From Dasyornis broadbenti (Eukaryota; Chordata; Aves; Passeriformes; Dasyornithidae): a stretch of 64,000 nt of DNA. The stretch spans positions 420,008-484,007 of the forward strand of contig VZRN01005007.1 in assembly GCA_013397935.1 (NCBI GenBank). The letters are read 5' to 3'. The notes under the pieces are model-generated. The model saw nothing but the letters and a program-made list of their open reading frames with translations. It did not search any database and was not told the origin of the DNA. Position numbers and translations under genes: made by a program. Below, in pieces: positions 13,201 through 28,200 of this stretch. The first letter of the stretch is position 1. The number at the start of each line of letters is the position of its first letter.

Positions 13201-16200
13201 GCCCAACAGCTTGTGGTGCTCACTCCCAGGGCTCCCCAGGAAGACAGGAAACCTGGAGTGCACAGATACCAGGTGCCTGAGCCAGGAAAAGAATTATCAC
13301 GGGGAGAAACAGAATCCAGCCCCAAACTTACAGGGAATATGTCAGTGCGTAAAACATTTCCTAGCTGTTTGTTTCCCATTGCTCTACAGGAAGAGCCCAG
13401 GAACACGTTTCCTGGCTCCAGTCATGAAGCAGCTCACTGAGTTTGACTCTGCACCACACACACAAGGCTAAGGCCCTGCTGCCAGCCCAGCAGTGCCTGG
13501 GAGCACTGGGGTGGATCTGTGCTACTGGCCTGGGTCAGCACTTGCCAGTCCCCGCAGGGCAGTGTGGAGCAGAGGAGCCACCAGCTGCCCAGCCACACCT
13601 GGGAATTGACACCTGGGAATGCCAGAGCGACTCTCCAGGACAGCCAGAAGCATTCCAGGAAGGTTCTTACAGCCAGAGGATTCCAGGTTCCCATGCCTGG
13701 GAGGGAGGAACATGCCATCCCATTTCACTGCTCCCTTCATCTCTGCAGGAGCTGCTGATTTGAGTCTCGTGAGGTGACAGTGAAGGGGTTGCAGGAGGGG
13801 CTGCAGCCGTGGGGTAACACGGGTGCATCCATGACCTTTCCCGTGCCCAGGGGAAAGTGCTGCTCACAACAGACAACATCAATCCAGTGTCCTGACTGCC
13901 ACCTGCAGTGTCCCTGCTGCCACCCGCTCGGGTGCCTGGCTGCTCTCTGCCCACACGAGAGAGCAGCGTGACTTTAGCTCTATCTACAACCCAAACACGT
14001 TCTCTAGCAGCGCATAAGAAATGCCTGTAAGTGTTCTGCTTCATTCTCCTATCCTGCACATCAAATGAGCTCTGCACTCCCACGCAGATCCCTGGCACCC
14101 TTGCAGGAGATGGAAGCTGCTACGGAGACGTCAACGCCCTACTGCTGTGTCAGGAATAAGGAAGCTTCAACCCCTGCAGGCACTGCAGGGTTTGGGTGGG
14201 AGGAGGAACACAGCTCAGGCTTCTTCACAGGGAAACTGGGGACCTCTTCTTGAAAAAGCAAAACAAATACTCCCCAGCAAAAATGAAGGGAAACATGGTC
14301 CTTTCACCACGGAGGGTTTTATATCTGCTGTCATCTCTTCTTGCTTTCCCTTACTCCACAATCCCTTTATTCAACCTCTGCCATTCCCAGCAGCCTTTAT
14401 CAGTCATTGGAGCTTTATCCCTTCCAGCCAAGAGGAGCGACACTCCTTTCCTTGCATGGCTGTTTGCCTCAGACTCCTCAGCTCCCAGGAGGGGCATTTA
14501 TATGGCAGAGTTCTCCCCTCCCCGACTCAGATGTGTTTGGAAGCTCAGAATCTCTGCTGCCATTAGATTTGGAGGCTGACTCATTTCCAGCAGGTTTCAC
14601 CTAGAGACTTTCCATAAAGGAAATACACTTGGAGGGGCAGGCTGCAATCTGCTTCACATGGTTTTAAATACAACAGCCCAAGAAACGGGCTCTACTTCCT
14701 TCCCCTTCTGACGGTATTCAAGAGACCTAACATCAGCAATGCCACACTGCTGCCACTGTTCAACTGCTGCCTGACAAAAGCTGATTTTCTTTGTTCTTTT
14801 CCCCTGTGTGTGGCTCCCGGGAGCAGCCTGGCAAAGACCCTGTGCCCCCCGCCGTGCTCCTGCCTGGAGAGTGCCCTGTGAGCCTACTGACAGCCCCAGT
14901 CCCTCAGACTAGGCAGGTGGCCCAAGTGTTTTGTCTGATTGGGCAGAGTTGGAACCTCGGGGGCTGAGATCCTCAACCCCTGTTGTCCCTCCTGCAGCTT
15001 GTCACCCCCACAGGGTCCACCCACTCAGCTAAGCCAAGAGCAGATTCATGTGAAACATGCTGGGTTTGGGGCATTCAGGGCCTTCGGTCCAGCCCTCCAG
15101 GGCAGTGGATGCGGAGTGATCTCCAGAGCTGGGGGAGGGCAGGGATGAAACACAGCTCCAGGATCACTAATCCCCAAGCAGATGTGCAGGGAGCAGCCCT
15201 GCAAGCTGCCCTGCCCAGGGCACAGACTGGCCATTGTTTTCTATTTGAGACACATCCAGCAACCCTTTTTCCCAGCAGTTTGTAGCCTGGTGCCTTTGCA
15301 GGGCAGCATGGGGCAGTTTGTTCCTGTGAGGCCTTTCCAACACAGTGAAGGCAGCTTTGGGACCAGCACCCGCTGGGCGCCACTGCAGCACTGGAAAGGG
15401 GCTGGCTGGGAGGTCAGCACCACGCCACCTCCTCCCCAGCACCTGGCAGCATGGAGCAGGCCTGGAGCCATGGAAAACCTCTGCAAATTATCCGCTGAAT
15501 TGGGAATGTGAAACTCGACCCGTGACTGCTCAACTTCATAAAATAAGCTATGGAGGAGCTGCCTGGAACCTGGCTCCTGAGGCTGCTTAGAAACCATCAG
15601 GCAGTCTAATTCCTAGAGAGGGAGACTGTTCCATTTACTGGAAGTCAGTTTCAAAAAGCAGAATACTCACCAATATTGATCTCATCATCTGTTAGTGTGT
15701 CACCGATGAAGTCGAACTGGAAGGACTGCAGAGTCTGGGAGAACTTCTGCACCGCTGAGGAGTACCCTGGAAAAGGACAGAGCAATCAGCTGTGGGTTTC
15801 TGCAATTGTTCTACAGAGGCTATAAGTCTTAGGAATTTATCCTGAATGGAACAAGACCATAAGAAGGTAGTTATGAAAATCTATAGGCATTGGGAATTTC
15901 AGCCCTGCAGAAAATGCTGCAGCATTAATAACCCTCAGAGGCTGCAGAGAGCATTAGGTTTGGGTTTTTCCTCTCTCTGAAAAAGCTTCTGCAGCACTAA
16001 TGGATGCACCACACAGTACAACAACCGATCAATGGCCTTGTGTCCAGCCACATACAGGAAGGGACACTGACACACTTCCCTGCAGGAAAACACACAGGAG
16101 ATACTCGAGGGCTCTGCGTGCATCGGCACAGCTCCTCGGAGCACAGGCGTTGTGCCTCGGAGGACAGGCTGGCCACTGTTCACAGGAATTGTTTCATAAT

Positions 16201-19200
16201 ATGGGAGAAAAATCTGTACAGTCAGAAAATAAATGTGAGGAAAAAGGCAGGTCTAAAAATAACTGTCCTTCTTTGGGGTCATGAACACAGACAGGCCCTG
16301 AGGGAAGGACAGTGCCACAGAGCACAGAGCTGAGCCAGGGGGCTCAGCTGGGCTTGCCTGGTCACCCACAGATGACCCTAGGACCTGCTGCTCCTGCTGG
16401 CAAGGAACCATCTGGGCTGGGAGCAAAGACACTATCTGATGGTGGCCGTGGCTCAGACGAAATTATTTTTGGACCTTCCAGAGAAGTTTCTGGCCCAAAG
16501 GATCCTTTGTGTCTTTGCATCCTGTGTGGCTGCAGGACGCTGTTGGACGGCATCTGCTGGTGCTGGCAGAGGAGCCCTGCGATGGGACAGTGACACCACA
16601 ACAGACCCAAGGACAGTGGGGACAGCACCAGTGACACTCACTGGATCGACCACATCATCCTGCACAAAGCTACAACAAATTCCTGAGATACAAAGAAGAA
16701 GGAGGCAGCATTTGCCTGACCTCAGGGAGTAGGATGTAGGTGACAAAAAGAAAATCAAAGGAATAACATTATACTCCGATTTACGTTGCTATTTTCCCTA
16801 ATTTGGGACTTCAGCTATAGGCACAGTCAAGGCTGGACTCCTTTGTGACGGTGCACAGAGATGGCACTTTCAGAAATTCAGGAAGTTGCAAGCGGGGAAG
16901 ATGTGATGGCACAGATGTTAACGTGCAAGCAGCTCCCACCACTGCTTTGCCAAACCAGGATCATGGATTTTTTTTTTCTTACCTTTGAATATAAAACTCA
17001 CTACTGTGGCGGCAATTATGGGATGTTCTGAAATGCTGCTGTGAAGGGGAGAGAAAAAATGGACAACATTGAAGTGGATGTTGGGGAAATGAAATCAAGT
17101 GGCCTGTGTGGGATACTGGCAGGTCCCCAGACTTGCCTGCTTCCCCTGTCCCCAGGTCAGGAGCACCCTGGTCCTCTGGCTCTCCTCAAGGTCCTTGAGC
17201 AGGCAGGGGCAGGGGGACAGCTGGGTCCCCGGTGCAGGCTCAGAGTGCAATCCCGACTTCTCTCTCAAAAGCCTCGTTCAGCAGCTCCCTCTGATGGGTC
17301 AAACCTTTGCTCCTGAATGGGCAGATTCAGGCCTGAATGTCGCTATTTAGCCCCAGCTGCCAGGGGCTGGAGCACGTAAGTGGGTGAACTCTTGCACAGA
17401 ACGATGTCATTGACTTGATGGAAAACCTTAGCAAATAATTCCCCCTCAGTCCCCCAGTGCTCGCTCAGGCTGGGCCGGAGGCTCATTCAGCCCTCGCTCA
17501 GGGGAATCTTTGTTCATTCCCCTGCAAACCCTTGTCCCTGACGCTGCTGAAGCCCCATCCAGCCCCTCCCATGCCACTGCTTGCAGGTGATGTTCAATCC
17601 CTCCATCTGAACACCCCTCCCGGCCTACTGTGGGTCCCTGAGCCCTTCTGGAAGTAGTGGCACCCCCAGCCAGCATCCGTCTCTGTCTGTCTGTCTGTCC
17701 CCTCCATGGGTGCTGGCTGGAGGAAGGTGACGAGGCACCACAGCTCTGTTGTCCCTGTGATCTAGGAGCAGGACAGCACACACAGGTCCCACGAGTGACA
17801 CCTGGCAGGGACAGAGGGTCTCCATGTGTCATATGTCCCTGTCAGCCCAAGGGAGAAGGAGGGAGAGAGGGAGAGGGAGCGTGAGCCCACACCATGCGTG
17901 CCTGGCAGGCACCGGAGGAGCTCTTAATGGAAACCAGGCTCCTCAGACCAGTGCAACTCGGCTCCCACACGTAGGGAGGCTTGGCTGAACACCGGCTCCT
18001 GATGGAGCTCCCGAGTGCACGTACAGGACAGCATTGCTGCTGCCACGGGCTTGTCACAGCGGTGGGGTGTGACTGGGACATAGGACGGGCCTGACTGGCT
18101 GCTGGCACTGCAGGACAGCTTTGGGATGTGACTGGGACATAACACAGGGCTGACTGACCACTGGCACCACAGGAACAGAAGATACTCCCACTCGGGGGCT
18201 GTGTCCCTGAGGGGCTCACCAGCAGGGCCTGAGGCAGAGAATCAGCATCAGTGCTCAGAGACACTTGGTGAGACGTTGTCCCTTCCCTTGGTGGCACCCA
18301 AATGGTGGTGTGGTGACACCAGGGATGGGGCAGAGCAGGGAGGCCAGGGAGAAAGTCATGAGCCATGGCCACAGGAAAGAGGTTTGACCACAGGAAGGGG
18401 CCAGCAGGAAGAGATTTGCTGTGTGGAAAAACAGGGCTCCATCCCACGCTGAGAGAGATAAGTCTGTATTCTCCCTTGTTTTAACAGTCGGAAATGTTTT
18501 CCCTCCCAATACAAACACTCGGTTGTCAAAGGCTCCTGCTCTGTGCCCCTAAAGCCTGGTAGGAGGGAGAGGTGGCTGCAGGGCCTGTCCGGCTTCCCCA
18601 GCACCAGGACCTGAGGCTCAAGGAATAATGCCATGCTCCAAGCTGGAATATCCCTGTGAACTGCACGCCAAGGCTCACCACTGCCCCAAGGACCCTGCCT
18701 CCTCAGCCAGTCTCCATGGAAACACACCAAAATGGGAGTACTCAAGGACTCTTCTTCCTTCCAGCGTCAGGAAGCGATGCCAAGTTTCACCATTTGTGGT
18801 CACAATAATTTACTCTTCTAGTAAAAATGAAGTTCCATCCCTGCAGAGAGTGGCCCCAGCCAGGCTGTGGGGCAGGAGAAGAGAGCGCCAGTGCCAGCAG
18901 TGCCGACCTCAGGTGGCACACAGAGAACTCAGGGCTGTATTTATGTGTGGATAAACACACCTCCAGAGCCAGCAGCTCTGGAAGCATATGCCTCACAGCC
19001 TGCTCAGTAAGGACCTAGAAGGATACTCACTTCAACCTTTCACAGCAACCACAGGTAACCAAAAACCACAAACAAAAAAGTGCTGCTACCGCTGCAAAAG
19101 CCACAGGCCTCTGACAAAACACAAACACAAGCAGAGCCCCAAAACAGGCTGTGTTGCTGCTTTTTCCTCCTGTGCTCACAATTTAAGCCAGAAGGAAACC

Positions 19201-22200
19201 ATCACCACAGGACAGAGCCATGGGGGAACAGGGTGAGCAGACACAGCCAGAGAACGGGGCACGACAGTGCCACTCGAGGTCTGCAACGCTTGAGGTGTCA
19301 CATGTGCACATTCTTAATTAGCTTGGCTAATTGCAACCCAGAGGTCACAGTCTGTGTGACTGCAATGGTCCTCTGTTCCCAAAAGAGGAAACCATGTCCC
19401 TGAGCACACGGAAATAGAAGTGGCCGTGACAATCACGGTGACAGCTATGGGGACCAGCAGGATCTCTGCACCAGGACAGGAGGGCTGTGCCTGGGCTGCC
19501 TCATCTAACACCACAGGGACACAACGGGACGTTGGGTGTGACACCAGGTGCAAAGAGCAGCCTGATTTTTAGAAATAAACACTTTTTAAACCAACAGGAC
19601 ATCTCCAACTGTGCAAGAGAGCAGGTGTGGAGCGTACACGTCACATCAGCCAGGCCCAGGCTGCCAGCACCCTCACCCTCATTATCCACACCAAATAGCC
19701 CTTGTTTATATGGCATTTGTTGGCTGTGCAGCAGATGGTACACACAGCACCACTCTACTTCTTCCTAGGAAATAGTCAGGTGAGAATTGCTGCTCCTCCA
19801 GAAGCTCAGGGGCCAAGCAAGCAGTGGGTTCAGCAGCCCTTTGGTTAATCCCCATCACACGCTGCTCCCTGGGCATCACACTGCAAATTAAGGATGAAGA
19901 AACAAAATAATACCTCCCCAACCTCGTCATCATCGCAACTATTGGCCAGAGACATTCCCAGCGCAAAGGCAGTCCTGAATTTAATCTGATTCAACTGAAG
20001 GCATGAATAGCTGAACAGAGATGGGGCTGCAGCATCCCTGTCCTGTTGCTGGGAAGGAACAGGATGTCCTGGCCCACACCGGAAGGTGGGAAGTGATTTT
20101 AATTGGTCTCCCTGTCTGCACCTAAGTACAGACAGCTCAGGGAAGAGTAGCCAGTAGAGATTTCCATGGAGGAAAAAGCCATTCTTGAGCTTCTGCATCC
20201 ATCTGACCCATGGATCGCAGTGCCAGGTGCCCTTCACACAGCAACTCAGTCCCAGCTTCAGCAATCCATGAAGAAAACCCATAAGGAATGAATAACGAAA
20301 ACCCAAACCAGGTTTGACCATGGCAGTGCAAATAAACAGAGAAAATGTAAGCAGGAGATCCATCTTTTAATTTTGCTTTCTTCTTCTCCAGTTTGAAAAC
20401 AGAACTATCAAACCCGACCACACACCTTCCTTTCAAATAAGCAAACTAAAGAGAATAAAAGTTCACTCTGCCCTTAAACAAGAACATGTTAAGACATAGA
20501 AGTTTTCGGGTTAGGATCTGAGCCCTGGAAGTCCATTTTTGCCAGTGAAATGTTGTAAGACCCTGATACACAGCAGCTGAGGACACACCTACATTTCCTA
20601 CCAATGGTCCCTATGGAGGATTTTCTCTTCCCTGGTGGAGACCTGTGCACGGCACATGCACAACATGAGAAATGCCACTTTTCCCAGCATGCAGGGAGAG
20701 GGCTGCGATTCCTGATGGGAAAACAATGTGTCCATTGTTACCAACTCTCACCAAAGAATTCCCCAGGGAATTGCATCACTAAGGAGATGGAGTTGATCCC
20801 CATCATAACCCCGGGGATGAGGTTCTGGACACAGTACCCAGCCCACTGCTTCCTGGGGATTCTCTGTCGTTGCAGCAGAGCTTTAGGAGCCAACACACCA
20901 AGTATGTGACCAAGGGGCCAGACTCTGCTCTGAGCTGTTAAATTTACACTCTATACTACCTGCATGAAATCCCCAGTCTCTGTCCCACCAAAATAACTCA
21001 GCCAGGAAAGCCATGACCTCTCCCCACTGAGCCCGGATGTGCCATCAGGATCAGGAGTAACAAGCCCTGACTCACGGAACACTCCCAAATACTCTACAGA
21101 TGCTCAAACACAAAAACATGTTGATTTTCTCAGATGAGGGAAAAAAAATAACCTTCCGGTTGGCCTTCTAGGTAGTCCCAAATCCACACAGGATCCTACA
21201 AGGAATCCAGCCCTCCTGGTGCTGCACAGAGAGGAGATGCTCACCACTAGGGAATTACACAGCAGCGCAGGACAGGCAGTGCCTGGCATTGACCCAGGGC
21301 AAGCTGTCCGCAAGTGCCCCTGAAGGCTCTGTGGGGACTCAGAAATCCTGACACATTGGACAAAGGCCATTTTTCCCACACTGACACGGGTTTTCCACTT
21401 GCCAGGAGTAAGTGGCTAGCATGAACTGCTAAAAATAACTTGCTATATTTAGCTGTGCTTTACAAATCTCTTGCAAAGGAATTTACTGGATGTCTCACAC
21501 TCTGTCACACATTTACCTCTCCTAATCATCCCTTCATTGACTGAATTGTTCATAAGCTGCCACTTCCCTTTCACAGTCAGTCCAGCCCAGGCTCCAGGCA
21601 GAAGAGCAGGGCTGTGCTCCCAGTAAGATGATGTTTTTCAGTACCTCTCTCTAACCAGTGACCTTTTGCTTTGTAAGCTGGTTACCTGCCCTCTGGACCA
21701 TCACCTCCACTCACACATCCCCCTCCCAATCTCCCTCTGCCCAGTTTCTGTTTCTGGTCCTAAACTTCAATCTTTAATTCTTATGAATTCTTCTCCTTGC
21801 CCAGCCAGCCTTGTGGGAAGTGCCCAAACTTGCTTGACAGGCTTATTTTCTTATTTACTGTTTAATTAAAAGCCAAGAAGCCATACCACAATGGCTCACA
21901 CTCATCATATACTCCTTTTACGCCTATCTCGCTTATTGCCTGATGGAAACTGTGCCAAACCTGCCACGCTCTGGACGAGCTGGCAAGGGTTACGAGGCTG
22001 CACTGAAGCTCAAGGCAGTTAAACACACAGAGGGGCTTTCCTGGATGCCTGGAGCAGAAGGAGACCATGGGTCTCCTCACCAACAGCTTGGAAGTTTGGC
22101 AACACATCAGCCCAAAACCCCAACCAAAACACACAGCAACCAAGCAAACTGGAAGGACAACAAAGTTTTGGGGTATATTGGTCTGTCTGGGAGAAAACTG

Positions 22201-25200
22201 GGAGTGAGTGATGTGGGATTTTCTGGGAGGACACACTCTTACCATCCCTTGGATTAAGTTATCCAGCATCTGCTTCCCAAGACCTCCATAGTGACAGATC
22301 CACTGATCAGGAAGAGAATCCTGCAGCAGAGCCACATTTCAAAGCAAAGACATGGAACACACCATTCTCCCAGAGACACTCACTGGCTCGTACTGGTTTT
22401 CTAGACAGTGGCACTTCGGGCTATATTTTTAATATTTTTATAAAGGACAATGTGTTGTGTTGGATGAATTTTTTTAAAGGATTTTTCCTTCTGAAACATG
22501 AGGCCAGCACAGGACGCTGCAACACAGCCTCCTGCCTGGCCCAGCACAGCCAGGGCACCCCCACTCTCGCCACAGCAGCAAAACCCCTGCTGGGATCAGC
22601 ACTTCCTTTAGTGCTCCTTAGGATGAGCCATGGGTAAAACTGCACTTTAGAAGCCTGAACTTCTCAGAGAACAGTTTTTTCCCCTTTGGCATTTTGCTGG
22701 CCTTTCAAATCAATCTTGCAACCCTGCAAAGCTGGAGGAGTTGCTTCAGCAAAACTGGAAAGAGACACAGGGCAGCCAGCCCAGAACACGTGGCCAACAG
22801 AAATGGAAGCTAAGAAAAGATGAGCAGCCTTAGAAATCGGCAAAAGTGGTGAAATGCGCGGTAAGAAATAATGGAACTGTTATTTGAGCAAATGCTGCTG
22901 GGGTTGCAGTGGCAGAGAAAAGTCACCGAGGAGGAAACTGTCATAGTCCTTTGGTTCACCAAGGACCAAAGCCCAACTGCAGGACTGGTGCTGCTACACC
23001 TGCAGGAATTTCAGACCATCTGGTGTCCCAATCCAACTGCCAGAACACCAGGGAATTGCTCAGCACTGCCCTGGAGCACACTGAACCCGGGTGTAGGAGG
23101 GAGAGAAACAGCTGGGAGACAGTGCCTGGCTCCGTAGGCAAGGGACTGCAGGTGGAGGGGGTGCTGATGTTCCTGGGAGCAGGAGAGGCTCCAAGGACAG
23201 CAGCACTCGGCACTTTTCCTGAGAACTCCCAAAACAGAGGCAGCCAGATGCCTGCCCCTGCAGCGGGGATGGCCAGGTGAGCCCTGGGGATGGCAGTGCC
23301 AGGTGAGTCATGGGGATGGTGCTGCCAGGTTAGCTGTGGCTGCGACAGCCGGGTGACACTTCGGGGCTGGAAGCCAAGCAGGCAGTCAGCTGGAAGCAGG
23401 GTGAGGCTGGCAGGTGGCTCTGGCTGCTGCACCTCCTTATACCCCTGTTTACATCACTGTCCCACAGAAGCCAGTCACTGACTTCCCCAGCCCTGGGGAT
23501 AGGTCCTAAGGTTGAGGAATAAAGTACAGACTCTTTGAAAAATGAAAATACACAAAACTGAGCCATGGAAAACAAATGGATTTTGCCCTCCCTTGGGAGG
23601 AGCGAGATGTCAGGGAGGGGCAGGAGCTGCTTTCCCAGGGGCATCAGGAGAGCAAGGGCAGAGCTGCAGAAATCCCTGCAGTGCTCCAGGCCACCCGGAG
23701 CCCCCGGCTCTGAGAGCAGCTGAGCAGGCTCTTGGCACGGTGCTCTGGCATGAGCGGCAGGAGAGGGTGTGCTCCAAGATCCGTGGCTCCTCGCTGCACA
23801 GGCAGGACAGACACAGGGAAAACAAACATGAAAACAACGGACTCTTATCCAGGGCAGAGCACGAGCAATCCCCACGGAGACATCTCATGATCTGCAGAGC
23901 CCTCACATGCGTCTCCCTGCAGCCCCTCTTCCCAGGCAGGGCAGGCTGCGGTGGGCGAGGGAGCCGTGCTCGCTCCAAGCACGGATGATTTCAGAGTTTC
24001 CTTCGATAAGGGTGCAGCGGGGCTGGGCTGGAGGCCAGCTGAGTCACACAGCACGCCAGGGAGGGATCGCCAGCGGCTTACCAGTGATCCAAAGTGGTTC
24101 CGTGCGGGGAGGAATGCGTATCCCTCCTGATCCAGCCTGGGAGACAATGCCAGCGTGGACATGGCCTGTTCTGCACCAGCTGGCACCTCCCAGGACACTC
24201 CATGGCATGATCAACCTGACTGGCACTGGAGCAGCCCCACCTGCAGAGCACACTGAGGGGGGTTTTTCCAAGAGCTGCCCCACTCTGGGCACCTCTGCAA
24301 GGACTTGGGAGTCTGGCTCTGCGCTTCCACCACAAAGGGTCCCCCGATGTTCCGCAGATCCCCAGTTCATCCTGTGATGGCACAGGAACAGATCGTCTCC
24401 CTTGTTCTCCATTTTCACAGCTACAAGGTATAGTAACATCAATAAATCTATTCTTGTTCTAAACATCTCCAGGCTTTTCAAAATCAGGCTTGGCTGGGGG
24501 AACAGGATAAAAAGGAGAGAGATCAGACTGAGAGAGCAACTGACTTCTGGGCTGTACTTATATTTATAGACTTTATCTCAAGCAATTCTGCTGCTCTTAT
24601 CATCACTTGAACAACTCATGACCGCATGTTCACCTGCATGGAGAATTTGGTGACAAGAAAGGACACTGGGCAGAGAGACCATGTTTGAATGTGCCCCAGG
24701 AGAGAACAGCTAGCACGGCCTGGGATCGCTGCTCCCAGCAGAGCAGCTCGGCCGGGAGCACTGAGCAGTCGGCAAGACAAAACACAGGCCAGTGTGGAGA
24801 ATCCACCATCACCAGAACAGAAAAGACAAGGTTCCAAGAGCTTTCTCACTCACACGTGTCAGAACTTCAGACAGAAGCTTTATGTGTTTGGAAGATACAT
24901 TTAATGCTGAGTAAGGAAAAATAACTGCTGCCTGCTGAACTTCTCCAGCAGTTCCAAAGCTGCTGCATTTTGGTGCTCAGTACCTGTAAATGGTGCTGAT
25001 TATTCATCAGAGGTTTTTTTCTGTGAATCCAAAGTTCTCCAAACCTCTGTGTTCCTGCCAGGCAGTGCCACAGGACAGTGCTTGGGACACTGCAGCCCCC
25101 ACAGCAGCGCTCACCCCTCTTTCCCTGGAGAATGGCCCATCCTGGCACTGCAGCACAGACTATGGTCAGGCAACCAGGGATCGGTGCCAGAGCCATGCAC

Positions 25201-28200
25201 TGTGGGCAGGAGGATGCAGCATGACCAGGATGTGCCACAGGTGCCCTGCCACGCACTGCAGCAGAACTGAGCAGGGACACTGCTGTCACTCCACGGAGCC
25301 AGGCTGGCACCCAGCAGGACAGAAGCCACCTGTGAAAAGCCTGGGGGCAAGCATGGGATGTCACATCCATAGTTACCAGTGTGCCACCAACAGCATTAGG
25401 AAATAAAATATTCCAATAATATCTCAAGAAAAAAGCCAGAAAAGCTGAGTCTTCATACAGTGACTCAAGAGGAAACTCTTAGGTCAGCAGCAGCACTGCT
25501 GTGAGCCGTGGGCTGTGAGACATACAGAGCATGGATAACACCCACATCCTCCCAGGGAAGGAGCCAGAAAAGGCAGCAGAAGATGGATGAAAAGCTCCCT
25601 GCGTGCCTCATGTACAGCACAAGAAAAAATATCCTTAAACACATGAAAACTACTTCACCTCTTATCCTGGCCCCTTGTGCTGCTGTACGCAGGCGAGTCC
25701 TCAGGAAGCATATTTGGGTTGGAAAAAGCCATCACAAAACCTTACACGTTGGTTTGTTTAAGCTGGACCAAGGCTGATCTCGAGCCCACCCACCAGCCCC
25801 TGAGCTGGCAGGGACAGCTGTTGTGTGCTGTTGCCAGCCACCCCTGCCCATATTCCTGCCCTGGGCTTCCTAAAACAAACCAAGCCCTGGGCACACCTTG
25901 GCATGGATGGTGCAGCTGTAACCAGCAGAAGACAGTGGTTCCTGGGCAGGAGGCTGGGGAACCAAGGACCGGAATGGGGAGGGAGCGAGGGACACAGAGC
26001 CCAGCCTGGGGCCATGACAGCATGGTCAAGCCTCCCTGTGCCCAGCCCCGCGCCTCAGCCAACAGCAAAGCAAACCTGATAGTGACAACTTGCCTGGCCA
26101 GAGAGCTGCTCCAGGGGGTGCAAAATGCAGCAAACACATCCCCGAGCCCCAGAACACAGGGTGAGATCTGCCTCATAGCTGGATCTGCTAGATCCTGTGC
26201 TGGCCCCTCATCTCTCCTGCCTGCACTGAGGATACAGCTCTGGCAGCTGGGGGTGAGTTGGCTTTTGGGGGAGCTTTTGTTCTTTTTTCTGCTATTGTGT
26301 TTTAGTCTCTGGTTAAAGCACGTCTGGTTTAGATTTGCATCAACTGGGGCCCTAGTCCTGTACTCAGAGCCTGCAGCCCAGAAGTAGGAGCTGCCTCATC
26401 AGCAGCTGTTGGCTGCAGAGAGACCTCCTCTGCCCACCTGTGCTGAGGACGCCTGCATAGCACAGATGTTCCCAGGGAGAGCTGGGGTCTGGCTATTGGT
26501 GTGATATCTCTTGAGACAATTAGAGCTGGGAAGTCAGGAGACAATTTCACAAGTTACCAGCAGTAACTGGTGCCCTTACTGGCTGAAATCTCCAGTGAGG
26601 ATGGGGACAATCAGCAAGGAACTGACAAGTACAAGAGATCACATTATTGCTGGAGGAGAGTGATGTATCTTCCAGCAAGTCATTTCCCCTCTGCTCCATA
26701 CTGTCTCATGGCTAAGCTGTCTTTGTAGGACAGGACATCGTCAGTGTGGCACCTCAGTGTCCAGCTGTGCCTTCCAGCAAAGCTGATGCTCGCCTGGAGA
26801 GCTGCAGCCTCTCCTGGAGTGGCACAGACTCCTTCTTCTTCCCATTTTTCCAGAGGAGCTTTAAGGTTGTTTGGACACAGTATCCAGGATCTGGCTGTAA
26901 CACTGCAGGAACAGATTCCAGCCATTGTCCCTACCTTCCCATGAACCAGGACATGGGTTTCCAGGGAACTGGGCAGACAGGCCACTCTGGGTAGCTTCAA
27001 TCCTATTAAAATAATCTGTTCTGATGCCACGCTGCTTCCCACACTCCACAGCATTAAACCCCTAGGCACCACATCCAACAACAGCACAGAAACCTGTCCA
27101 GAACAGGTCTGCCATGCTGAGGGACACAGAGTTCCCTGAGGGGACAGGCCAGTTCCCACATACAGCACTGCAGGACATGCAGGGATGATGATGATGGCAG
27201 GACCTTCCCTCGGTGCCCAGGGAACCCCCTTCTTGGGGAAAGCCCACCTGTCCCTGCACATTCCTTTATCACATTATCCTTCAGAACAAGGTGCTCACAG
27301 TACCTGGGGATGCTGGGAACTGCCAGGCACAGTCCCAGGCACTCTGCAGAGCTCCACGCCGGATGGAAATCAAGTGCAAAACCACGTACACAGCATTTGC
27401 ATGAGAACTCACAGCTCTTCAAGCTTCAAAGGACAATTTTCACCATCACAGCACTCACAGGCACTAATGAGAAAAGCCTCAATCTGACATTTCTCCAACT
27501 CCATTTGATATTTAATTGGGAGAGAAGATCAAAGACCAGGGGAAATAGGTGGGTTTGCATTATCACACACACACAGCAGAGCACAGAGAGCAGGAGAGAT
27601 TAAAGAAACTCACACTGAAGCAGAGAAAGAAACTGCTCTAAAGCAGCCATTCTTACAGCTACAGTGATGCCACAGAGGCACAACTTCTGACACCCCTGTG
27701 GCCTCGAGCATGTGCCCTGAGCGAGGCTCCTCTGTCACACCAGTGCTGGCCACAGTGAACTCTGGGCATGGACAAGCTGCTGTTGGAGTTGAAACCCCAG
27801 TGCCCACGTTAGACCCTGGTCCTAGTCAGCCCAAGGGCATGGGCATCAGCCTGAAGGGACAGACACCTCCCAGTCCCTCTCCCTCCCTGACCAGGGACAG
27901 GCCATGGTGGTCTTAGCACTGCCAGCACAACATGTAGAACCAGCATCATCACTTGGCACTGCCAGTGACTCTCCGCACTCCTGGCATGAAAAAGAAGGGA
28001 TGCAGCCAACTTTGCAACAAAAATAATTCACAATTCTGACTCAAAGTAACTTATTTTCTGTTATTGGTTTTCACACCCAAGACTGTTACAAATGAACAAT
28101 ATTATCCTCTGCTTTAGTCAGTTTAATTCCCCTGCTTGGCAAACCCTTATACTTTGTGCCCTTAAGGTGTCCCACATAGCTGTGACTGTACTTGGCTGTT

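Noticed and set aside
25677..26387. 236-codon plus-strand open frame in OPHN1 intron 1
   Set aside because: It has no domain or signal and no splice support. Overlapping minus-strand frames of similar length indicate compositional chance.
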